From contig JBBQFC010000059.1 in assembly GCA_038321615.1 (NCBI GenBank), positions 1-20,424 of the forward strand: a DNA stretch of 20,424 nucleotides. Reading direction: 5' to 3'. How positions within the stretch are numbered: position 1 is the stretch's first letter; each line of letters starts with the position of its first letter. Positions 1 to 5,257 of the stretch are shown here, in pieces. This DNA comes from JBBQFC01 sp038321615. Lineage in GTDB: Bacteria > Bacteroidota > Bacteroidia > Flavobacteriales_D > Cryomorphaceae. The notes under the pieces were generated by a model, which was given only the letters and a program-made list of their open reading frames with translations, did no database searches and was not told the origin of the DNA. The translations under genes were made by a program, and so were the position numbers.

Positions 1-126
1 GCAGAACGAATTAATCTAAAAATACAAGAGGTTAAAAGAACTGCAAGAGGATACCGAAATATAGATAATTATATAGCTATGATCTATTTTCATTTGGGCA
101 AACTGAATAAGCCTACCCACAATTAA
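1..126 (+). CDS. C-terminal fragment of a transposase (ISL3-like DDE transposase), 5' part outside window
   Basis: Reading from base 1 in frame 1 gives 41 residues before a TAA at 124-126. The residues run AERINLKIQEVKRTARGYRN and continue with a MIYFHLGKL motif. This pattern (ERIN-x-KIQ-x-x-KR-x-ARGYRN followed by an IYFHLG tail) is what I recognise from the C-terminal end of DDE transposases of the ISL3-like group in Bacteroidota. The Glu in the ERIN motif would be close to the last catalytic acid of the DDE triad. The N-terminal part lies upstream of the window, so I cannot tell whether the gene is intact. I could not identify the right-hand terminal inverted repeat of the element in the downstream sequence. 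The family call is from memory of motifs, not from a search. Confidence 0.6.
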   Translation, partial: AERINLKIQEVKRTARGYRNIDNYIAMIYFHLGKLNKPTHN

Positions 127-735
127 TGGCATAGGACCAAAAAAGATAAGTCCCGCAGCAATTAAATGCTTTAATTACAAGGGATTTTGGTACACTTCGG
201 AGCAATATTTTTCTGAAGAAGTCGAGCAGGTTATTTAAGATCCTGCTCTGAAAGCAGCGATTGAGAAAGATGTACTTGAATTGACAAAGAAAATAGTCAT
301 TCTCGTCCATTCCGCAGGACTCTTGCTCGAACAATCGGCAAAAAATGAACTAATCGGTCTCGGGATACCCCATAGGCTAGGGAATCATTAGCGGGATTAT
401 ATTCGATCCTGATCGTCCGGGGGACGCTGATCCCTTTGGCCGCCGGATTTGCGATCTCCACAGGCTTCTCGATCTCCGCAATATCCAAAATGAGAGAAGC
501 TGGACGCCAACATAAAGCTTTCGCTTACGAATAGCCTGATGAATTGAGTTTTCAGTTGAGCCATTCAGAATGGATTACTCTGTTTGCTTGGGAGCAATTG
601 ATGTAGATTTCAACAATGCTGCATGAAGCAGTTTTTCATTCTACTTCTGTCGTTCATATAGATGTTACCGCAGGCGGCGGTCTATCGACGGTGTTCGAAT
701 GGTGTTCGAGCGAAGTCGAGAACAGTCGAGATCCC
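127..735. other. Gene-poor stretch with a possible decayed coding remnant
   Basis: No intact gene is convincing here. The plus-strand frame from 134 to 391 reads like protein, with a segment GFWYTSEQYFSEEVEQVI, then a stop at 236-238, then an amphipathic stretch DPALKAAIEKDVLELTKK that continues to a stop at 389-391. That would fit a decayed gene with an in-frame stop, but the evidence is only amino-acid texture. A second open stretch further on (about 380-530, plus) is hydrophobic, while its complement (297-488, minus, 63 codons) is hydrophilic; neither has a recognisable domain or a plausible start. Sitting between a transposase tail and a repeat array, the region looks like accessory debris. 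Confidence 0.3.
704..723. repeat. Short imperfect palindrome of the GAGCGAAGTCGAG type
   Basis: GTTCGAGCGAAGTCGAGAAC is nearly self-complementary, with GTTC/GAAC ends and an inner CGA/TCG. It sits just upstream of the tandem repeat array and is preceded by a partial copy of GGTGTTCGA. Palindromes of this look are scattered in intergenic DNA of many Flavobacteriia, but I can see only this one here. Confidence 0.35.
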
Positions 736-853
736 AGTCGGTGATCCCTAAAGGGAGAACCTGCACCTAAAACCCAGGCCGTGCGCAAGCGCGAAGGGAT
801 TACCTCCCTGCGGTCGGTGATCCCGGAGGGAGAACCTGCACCAAAAACCCAAG

Positions 854-882
854 CCGTGCGCAAGAGCACACGGCAGTTTTTT
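854..882 (+). terminator. Terminator-like hairpin in repeat copy 2
   Basis: CCGTGCGC (854-861) faces GCACACGG (866-873) with one mismatch and an AAGA loop, followed by a T6 run at 877-882. The A-run before it (843-847) could serve the minus strand. Confidence 0.5.
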
Positions 883-968
883 CACATTTATACCGCCTTG
901 CAAGCGCGATGGGATTACCTCCCTGCGGTCGGTGATCCCGGAGGGGGAACCTGCACCTAAAACCCAGG

Positions 969-997
969 CCGTGCGCAAGAGCGCACGGCGGTTTTTT
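969..997 (+). terminator. Terminator-like hairpin in repeat copy 3
   Basis: A perfect 8-bp stem, CCGTGCGC (969-976) with GCGCACGG (981-988), AAGA loop, then CGG and T6 at 992-997. Shape and T-run fit a Rho-independent terminator. Whether it terminates anything is unknown because no gene reads into it from the left. Confidence 0.6.
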
Positions 998-1158
998 CAC
1001 GTTTATACCGCCTTGCAAGCGCGAAGGGATTACCTCCCTACGGTCGGTGATCCCGGAGGGGGAACCTGCACCAAAAACCCAGGCCGTGCGCAAGAGCGAA
1101 GGGATTGCCTCCCTGCGGTCGGTGATCCCGGAGGGAGAACCTGCACCAAAAACCCAGG

Positions 1159-1187
1159 CCGTGCGCTAGAGCGCACGGCGGTTTTTT
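1159..1187 (+). terminator. Terminator-like hairpin in repeat copy 5
   Basis: A perfect 8-bp stem, CCGTGCGC (1159-1166) with GCGCACGG (1171-1178), TAGA loop, T6 at 1182-1187. Same design as copies 2 and 3; the short copies (736-795 and 1026-1100) have lost the 3' arm and T-run. Confidence 0.6.
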
Positions 1188-1233
1188 CACATTTATACCT
1201 CCTTGCAAGCGCGCTTGCGGCGGGATAAACGTG

Positions 1234-1268
1234 AAAAAACCCATCCCGCTATCGCGTGATGGGTTTTT
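1234..1268 (-). terminator. Terminator of the tRNA-Ser gene, possibly bidirectional
   Basis: CCCATC (1240-1245) pairs with GATGGG (1258-1263). The stem is flanked by A6 on the left (1234-1239) and T5 on the right (1264-1268), so on the minus strand it reads as hairpin plus T6 just downstream of the tRNA. The flanking A/T runs would extend the stem and make it work on both strands. Confidence 0.75.
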
Positions 1269-1272
1269 GGTG

Positions 1273-1361
1273 CGGAGGAGGGGGGATTCGAACCCCCGAT
1301 ACCAGTTTCCCAGTATGCATGTTTAGCAAACATGTGGTTTCAGCCACTCACCCACCCCTCC
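1273..1361 (-). tRNA. tRNA-Ser (anticodon GCU)
   Basis: The minus strand folds as a class II tRNA of 89 nt. The 7-bp acceptor stem pairs GGAGGGG (1361-1355) with CTCCTCC (1280-1274), including one G-U pair. The anticodon stem is CATGT/ACATG around loop TTGCTAA, with anticodon GCT at 1325-1327. There is a long variable arm and a T-arm GGGGG-TTCGAAT-CCCCC. The long variable arm and GCU anticodon identify a serine tRNA reading AGC/AGU. The discriminator is G at 1273. CCA is not encoded directly after it, as is common in this phylum, so it must be added by the CCA-adding enzyme. Confidence 0.95.
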
Positions 1362-1373
1362 GGAGCGGGAGCG

Positions 1374-1381
1374 CAAAGTTA
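1374..1381 (-). promoter_or_regulatory. Promoter -7 element of tRNA-Ser
   Basis: The minus strand reads TAACTTTG, a perfect TAnnTTTG -7 element of the Bacteroidota type, ending 12 nt before the mature 5' end. No clear TTG is seen at the usual distance upstream. The spacing leaves room for a short 5' leader removed by RNase P. Confidence 0.65.
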
Positions 1382-1465
1382 AAAAGAGTTCGCAATTGAA
1401 ATAGTCTCCATGAAAAAAATGATTTTTCATTGTGAGAAACTTGGTGTACAAATAACAATAAGACC

Positions 1466-1497
1466 TTGGTGCTTCCGCAATTAAGTCCCTACTTTCG
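1466..1497 (+). promoter_or_regulatory. Promoter of the HAD-like phosphatase gene
   Basis: TTG at 1466-1468, a 21-nt spacer, then TACTTTCG at 1490-1497, a one-base variant of TAnnTTTG. It places transcription start at about 1501-1504. This argues against a start at the upstream TTG (1466) and in favour of the ATG at 1517. Confidence 0.6.
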
Positions 1498-1516
1498 CGC
1501 TCAAAATGAATTTATC

Positions 1517-1951
1517 ATGGCAGAATCAGCAGGCCACAACCTCAAGAAAACGTACGATATACACGGCAATGAAATATCGCCACAGCTCGACGATGCGGTA
1601 AAAAATTACTTAATTGACATTGATGGCACCGTTACAGATGATGTGCCAAATGAAGAGCCGGAACGAATGGTGACGTGTCAACCATATCCCGATGCCTTAG
1701 AAATTCTGAATAAATGGTACGACCAAGGCCATATCATAACCTTTTTCACCTCGCGAACAGAAGCACACCGGGCAATAACCGAAACTTGGCTTAATAAGCA
1801 TGGTTTCAAGTACCATGGACTTCTGGTAGGCAAACCACGTGGTGGAAACTACCATTGGATAGATAACCACATGGTGCGAGCGACGCAATTCAACGGTAAA
1901 TTCACCGATCTGGTAAAGGAGATGAAAGAAATCGAAGTGTTTAAACGCTAA
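1517..1951 (+). CDS. Small HAD-like phosphatase
   Basis: A 144-residue protein of the haloacid dehalogenase superfamily. Motif I is seen as YLIDIDGTVTDD, with likely nucleophile Asp34 and acid/base Asp36; motif II as TFFTSR (Ser79); a lysine at 106 in GKPRGGNYHW; and an acidic motif at WIDN (Asp116). There is no room for a large cap domain, so a small or macromolecular phospho-substrate is possible, but I cannot name it. Relatives in Bacteroidota are usually annotated only as HAD or phosphoheptose-isomerase-like proteins. I chose the ATG at 1517 because the promoter lies at 1466-1497 and the residues upstream of it overlap that promoter. The gene ends 72 bp before thrS, which has its own promoter, so it is probably a separate transcript. 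Confidence 0.75.
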   Translation: MAESAGHNLKKTYDIHGNEISPQLDDAVKNYLIDIDGTVTDDVPNEEPERMVTCQPYPDALEILNKWYDQGHIITFFTSRTEAHRAITETWLNKHGFKYHGLLVGKPRGGNYHWIDNHMVRATQFNGKFTDLVKEMKEIEVFKR

Positions 1952-1963
1952 ATTCCAATTCAT

Positions 1964-1995
1964 TTGCCTTTAGGAGCGGCCTTTTCCTAATTTTG
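1964..1995 (+). promoter_or_regulatory. Promoter of the thrS-infC-rpmI-rplT operon
   Basis: TTG at 1964-1966, a 21-nt spacer and TAATTTTG at 1988-1995, a perfect TAnnTTTG -7 element. The transcript would have a 5' leader of about 20-25 nt. No T-box or other long leader fits in this space. Confidence 0.75.
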
Positions 1996-2023
1996 CGGCT
2001 TCAAATTAATATGCTTTGCAATT

Positions 2024-3991
2024 ATGAACATCCAAATCACCCTTCCAGATGGTTCAGTGAGAGAATATCCATCAGGGGTTACTCCCATGGATATAGCCTT
2101 GAGCATTAGCGAAGGTCTCGCCCGTAATGTACTTTCAGCCAAAGTGGATGGAAAAGTGATTGATGCCAACCGCCGGATAACGGCATCGGCAGGGGTACAA
2201 CTGCTTACATGGAATGATTTGGACGGGAAATCAACCTTTTGGCATTCATCGGCTCACTTAATGGCTGAAGCGCTTCAATCACTCTTTCCGGGAATAAAGT
2301 TTGCGATTGGTCCGCCGATCGAAAATGGTTTTTACTATGATGTTGACCTGGGTGAGCAGAAAATAAGCGATACCGATTTCCCGAAGATTGAAGCAAAGAT
2401 GATCGAATTGGCGCGTGCTAAAAACACTTTCAAACGCAGTGAAGTGTCTAAAATTGATGCCCTTGCATATTTTGAAGCGAAAGCAGATCCGTATAAAATT
2501 GAGCTCATCAACGATCTGGAAGATGGAACGATAAGCTTTTATCAGCAGGGCGATTTTACCGATCTATGCCGTGGTCCACACATTCCAGACACCGGATTTA
2601 TAAAGGCTGTAAAATTAATGTCGATTGCCGGTGCCTACTGGCGGGGCGATGAAAAAAATAAGCAGCTGACGCGGATTTACGGCATCACTTTTCCCAAGCA
2701 AAAAGATTTAACCGACTATCTTACCTTATTGGAAGAAGCCCAAAAACGCGATCACCGCAAGCTAGGCAAAGAAATGGGGCTTTTCACGTTTTCGGCAAAG
2801 GTTGGAATGGGTTTGCCGTTATGGCTTCCTAAAGGAGCAACCTTGCGCGAAAGATTGGAAAACTTTTTAAGAGATGCGCAGCGAAAAGCGGGCTATCTTC
2901 AAGTTATTACCCCGCATATTGGGAGCAAGGAGCTCTATATTACTTCGGGTCATTATGCCAAATATGGCAAGGATTCATTCCAGCCCATTCTCACCCCCAA
3001 TGAAGGAGAAGAATACCTGTTGAAACCGATGAACTGTCCGCATCACTGCGAGATATTCAAATCGGAGCCTCGATCTTATAAGGACTTACCTTTAAGATTG
3101 GCAGAATTTGGCACCGTTTACCGATATGAGCAGAGCGGCGAACTTCACGGACTTACCCGGGTGCGCGGATTTACACAAGACGACGCCCACATATTCTGTA
3201 TGCCCGATCAGGTCAAAAGCGAGTTTCAAAAGGTTATACAACTGGTGCTTTACGTGCTTAACACCTTGGGGTTCGAAGATTTTACGGCACAAGTATCCCT
3301 GCGCGACCCGGCTAAACCGGAAAAGTATATAGGGAGCGACGAGAACTGGGAGAAAGCTGAAAATGCTATTCTCGAAACTGTTAAAGCTTCCGGATTGGAA
3401 TATGTGGTGGTGGAAGGCGAAGCAGCCTTTTATGGACCGAAACTCGATTTCATGGTTCGCGATGCCATCGGCCGAAAATGGCAGCTTGGTACCATACAGG
3501 TGGACTACAACCTTCCGGAGCGATTTGAACTGGAATACCAAGGAAGCGATAATCAGAAACATCGACCCGTTATGATACACCGAGCGCCTTTCGGAAGCAT
3601 GGAGCGGTTTGTTGCGGTACTCATTGAACATTGCGCGGGTAAGTTCCCGCTTTGGCTCATGCCTGAGCAAGTGCGCGTCCTTCCCGTAAGCGACAAATTC
3701 AATAATTACGCCCACAGCGTTTCAAATCAGTTAAATAATTCCGATATTCGCGCCTTCATTGATGAGCGCAATGAGAAAGTGGGTCGAAAAATTCGAGACG
3801 CAGAAGTCGACAAAATGGCGTATATGCTGATTGTAGGCGAAGACGAAGCGAGCAATCAAACCGTTTCAGTGCGCAAGCAAGGCGAAGGCGACAAAGGTGT
3901 AATGACCGTTGATGCATTTGCCGAAATGATAAACAGTGAGATTAAGGCCCTTTTGGGCGAATATAAATTTAAAGAAACAAGCCATAGCTAA
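2024..3991 (+). CDS. thrS: Threonyl-tRNA synthetase
   Basis: A 655-residue class II aminoacyl-tRNA synthetase that charges tRNA-Thr in the cytoplasm, full length for the bacterial family. An N-terminal TGS domain (about 1-62) is followed by the editing domain (about 70-225), whose metal/catalytic residues are visible as H74-x3-H78 and C182-x3-H186. Then comes the catalytic core. The zinc ligands of the active site are present as C338 (MNCPHH), H389 (DDAHIF) and H519 (MIHRAP). Motif 2 is seen around YRYEQSG..RVRGFTQDD and motif 3 around APFGSMERF. The C-terminal anticodon-binding domain spans about 545-640. It is the first gene of the conserved thrS-infC-rpmI-rplT operon, and its stop overlaps the proposed infC start by 8 nt. 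Confidence 0.97.
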   Translation: MNIQITLPDGSVREYPSGVTPMDIALSISEGLARNVLSAKVDGKVIDANRRITASAGVQLLTWNDLDGKSTFWHSSAHLMAEALQSLFPGIKFAIGPPIENGFYYDVDLGEQKISDTDFPKIEAKMIELARAKNTFKRSEVSKIDALAYFEAKADPYKIELINDLEDGTISFYQQGDFTDLCRGPHIPDTGFIKAVKLMSIAGAYWRGDEKNKQLTRIYGITFPKQKDLTDYLTLLEEAQKRDHRKLGKEMGLFTFSAKVGMGLPLWLPKGATLRERLENFLRDAQRKAGYLQVITPHIGSKELYITSGHYAKYGKDSFQPILTPNEGEEYLLKPMNCPHHCEIFKSEPRSYKDLPLRLAEFGTVYRYEQSGELHGLTRVRGFTQDDAHIFCMPDQVKSEFQKVIQLVLYVLNTLGFEDFTAQVSLRDPAKPEKYIGSDENWEKAENAILETVKASGLEYVVVEGEAAFYGPKLDFMVRDAIGRKWQLGTIQVDYNLPERFELEYQGSDNQKHRPVMIHRAPFGSMERFVAVLIEHCAGKFPLWLMPEQVRVLPVSDKFNNYAHSVSNQLNNSDIRAFIDERNEKVGRKIRDAEVDKMAYMLIVGEDEASNQTVSVRKQGEGDKGVMTVDAFAEMINSEIKALLGEYKFKETSHS

Positions 3992-4538
3992 AGCATTTGA
4001 TAGGCGGTCATCGCCAAGAAGAGCGTTGCAAGAGGATCAGCATCGCATAAATGGAAAGATTACCGCGCGTAAAGTGAGACTTATCGCCGATGATCTTCCA
4101 GCCGAAGTACGGAGCATCGAAGAAGCTCTCCAACTTGCCGAGGAACGTAGTCTCGACCTGGTGGAAATAGCACCGAACGCAGATCCACCCGTGGTGAAAA
4201 TTATTGACTACCGAAAGTTTCTCTACGATCAGAAGAAGAAACAAAAGGAGTTAAAGAGCAAACAACAAAAAGTTGTTGTTAAGGAAATCAGATTCGGACC
4301 CAATACGGACGAGCACGATTTTGAGTTTAAACTCAATCACGCCCGGAAGTTTTTGGAAGAAGGATCAAAAGTGAAGGCGTATGTGTTCTTCAAGGGTCGA
4401 ACCATCGTTTTCAAAGAACGAGGGGAAGTGTTGCTTTTAAAGTTTGCCAATGAATTAGCAGATTTAGGAGCCTTGGAACAACTGCCCAAACTAGAAGGAA
4501 AACGGATGATCATGATGCTCAATCCAAAGAAAAAGTAA
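3984..4538 (+). CDS. infC: Translation initiation factor IF-3, probably with an AUA start
   Basis: IF-3 binds the 30S subunit, checks the initiator tRNA-start codon pairing and keeps subunits apart. The N-domain begins around HRINGKITARKVRLI (residues 20-34), a Lys-rich linker lies at about 84-97, and the C-domain starts at VVVKEIRFGPNTDEHD. The frame is open back to an ATG at 3936 deep inside thrS. A start there would add 16 residues translated out of frame from thrS. Relatives begin about 15-20 residues before the HRIN motif, which here corresponds to ATA at 3984 (then AKAFDRR), overlapping the thrS stop. A TTG at 4026 is the alternative. Unusual start codons in infC are known to give autoregulation, because IF-3 rejects non-standard starts. 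The function is certain; the start is inferred. Confidence 0.9.
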   Translation: MAKAFDRRSSPRRALQEDQHRINGKITARKVRLIADDLPAEVRSIEEALQLAEERSLDLVEIAPNADPPVVKIIDYRKFLYDQKKKQKELKSKQQKVVVKEIRFGPNTDEHDFEFKLNHARKFLEEGSKVKAYVFFKGRTIVFKERGEVLLLKFANELADLGALEQLPKLEGKRMIMMLNPKKK

Positions 4539-4566
4539 AGTAGGATTAAACAAATAAAAACAGGCC

Positions 4567-4764
4567 ATGCCAAAAATGAAAACTGTTTCCAGCGCTAAGA
4601 AGCGTTTCAAAATCACTGGAACAGGTAAAATCAAGCGAAAGCACGCCTTCAAAAGTCACATTCTGACTAAGAAAGCTACCAAACGCAAACGCAACTTGAC
4701 ACATAGCGCCCTTGTGCACCCCGCAGATGAGGCCAATGTGCTCAACATGCTTAACTTAGGTTAA
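4567..4764 (+). CDS. rpmI: 50S ribosomal protein L35
   Basis: A 65-residue, very basic protein starting MPKMKTVSSAKKRFKITGTG, the conserved L35 N-terminus, with the usual KRKHAFKSHILTKK segment. The length is normal for the family. It lies 28 bp after infC and 85 bp before rplT, in the standard order infC-rpmI-rplT. Confidence 0.96.
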   Translation: MPKMKTVSSAKKRFKITGTGKIKRKHAFKSHILTKKATKRKRNLTHSALVHPADEANVLNMLNLG

Positions 4765-4849
4765 GCAAAATTAACTAGGTTATTAACCCAGGAGCTGAGT
4801 TTAAGATCATCGCGAAGGCGCTGACACTTAGTCCCAAAAAACCAGACTT

Positions 4850-5194
4850 ATGCCAAGATCAGTAAATGTTGTTGCAGCCCGAGCACGTCGTAAAAAGTTG
4901 CTCAAAAAAACAAAAGGTTATTTCGGACGTCGCAAAAACGTTTGGACCGTAGCCAAAAACACCTACGAAAAAGGTCTCCAATATGCATACCGCGACCGTC
5001 GCCAAAAGAAACGCAATTTCCGCGCTCTTTGGATTCAACGTATCAATGCAGGTTCCCGTATGCACGGACTTTCATATTCTGTCTTTATGGGCAAATTGAA
5101 AACCAAAGACGTACAATTGAACCGAAAAGTATTGGCCGATTTAGCAATGAATCACCCAACGGCTTTCGAAGCAATCGTGAATTCGATAAAATAA
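4850..5194 (+). CDS. rplT: 50S ribosomal protein L20
   Basis: A 114-residue basic protein with the L20 N-terminal signature MPRSVNVVAARARRKKLLKK and the KGYFGRRKNVW motif, followed by the globular RNA-binding half (RNFRALWIQRINA). The length is typical. It binds 23S rRNA early in 50S assembly, and in some bacteria L20 represses its own operon. The 85-bp gap before it holds small inverted repeats (for example GGTTATTAACC at about 4779-4789) but no structure I can match to a known L20 leader. It is the last gene of the operon, followed by a strong terminator. Confidence 0.97.
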   Translation: MPRSVNVVAARARRKKLLKKTKGYFGRRKNVWTVAKNTYEKGLQYAYRDRRQKKRNFRALWIQRINAGSRMHGLSYSVFMGKLKTKDVQLNRKVLADLAMNHPTAFEAIVNSIK

Positions 5195-5217
5195 TTTCAA
5201 TCCTTATCCTACTTTTG

Positions 5218-5249
5218 AAAGGAGCCATAATCGGCTCCTTTTTTATTTT
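5218..5249 (+). terminator. Terminator of the thrS-infC-rpmI-rplT operon
   Basis: AAAGGAGCC (5218-5226) pairs perfectly with GGCTCCTTT (5233-5241) around a 6-nt loop, followed by a T-rich tail (T6, A, T4). The 9-bp stem with T-run is a textbook Rho-independent terminator 23 bp after the rplT stop. Its tail runs into the possible promoter of the next gene. Confidence 0.92.
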
Positions 5250-5251
5250 AG
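5244..5251 (+). promoter_or_regulatory. Weak -7-like element before the NHLRC2-like gene
   Basis: TATTTTAG differs from TAnnTTTG by one base and ends 6 nt before the ATG at 5258. The nearest TTG (5215-5217) is 26 nt away, longer than usual. It would imply a leaderless or nearly leaderless mRNA and a promoter overlapping the terminator tail. Confidence 0.35.
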
Positions 5252-5257
5252 CCGCTT

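Larger units (their letters stand above)
736..1215. repeat. Tandem array of five 60-115 bp units carrying hairpins
   Basis: Five consecutive copies of the same unit lie at about 736-795 (partial), 796-910 (115 bp), 911-1025 (115 bp), 1026-1100 (75 bp) and 1101-1215 (115 bp). Each complete unit starts GGGATTACCTCCCTGCGGTC, contains a first hairpin (CTCCCT..AGGGAG), then GCACCAAAAACCC, then a GC-rich hairpin CCGTGCGC-loop-GCGCACGG followed by a T6 run, and ends in GCAAGCGCG. Short units lack a 40-bp block between CAAGAGCG and CAAGCGCG. Copies are contiguous with no spacers, so this is not a CRISPR array. It is open in several frames but the translations are repetitive and do not resemble a protein. 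The last 65-70 bases of each full unit resemble the trailer and terminator of the neighbouring tRNA-Ser gene in inverted orientation. Confidence 0.9.

Noticed and set aside
736..1215. CRISPR array
   Set aside because: Units are long (60-115 bp), contiguous and have no unique spacers; no cas genes are nearby.
654..1244. Several open frames on both strands across the repeat array, with products such as RTAWVLGAGSPSGITDRR
   Set aside because: They are products of tandem DNA repeats read in different frames, lack any domain, and overlap hairpins and terminators.
1466..1516. Longer version of the HAD-like protein starting at the TTG at 1466
   Set aside because: This segment contains the promoter (TTG-N21-TACTTTCG), so it cannot be translated from that promoter; the added residues also do not fit the family.
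3092..3715. Long open frame antisense to thrS (207 codons)
   Set aside because: thrS is certain and covers the region; the antisense product has no recognisable domain, promoter or neighbour logic.
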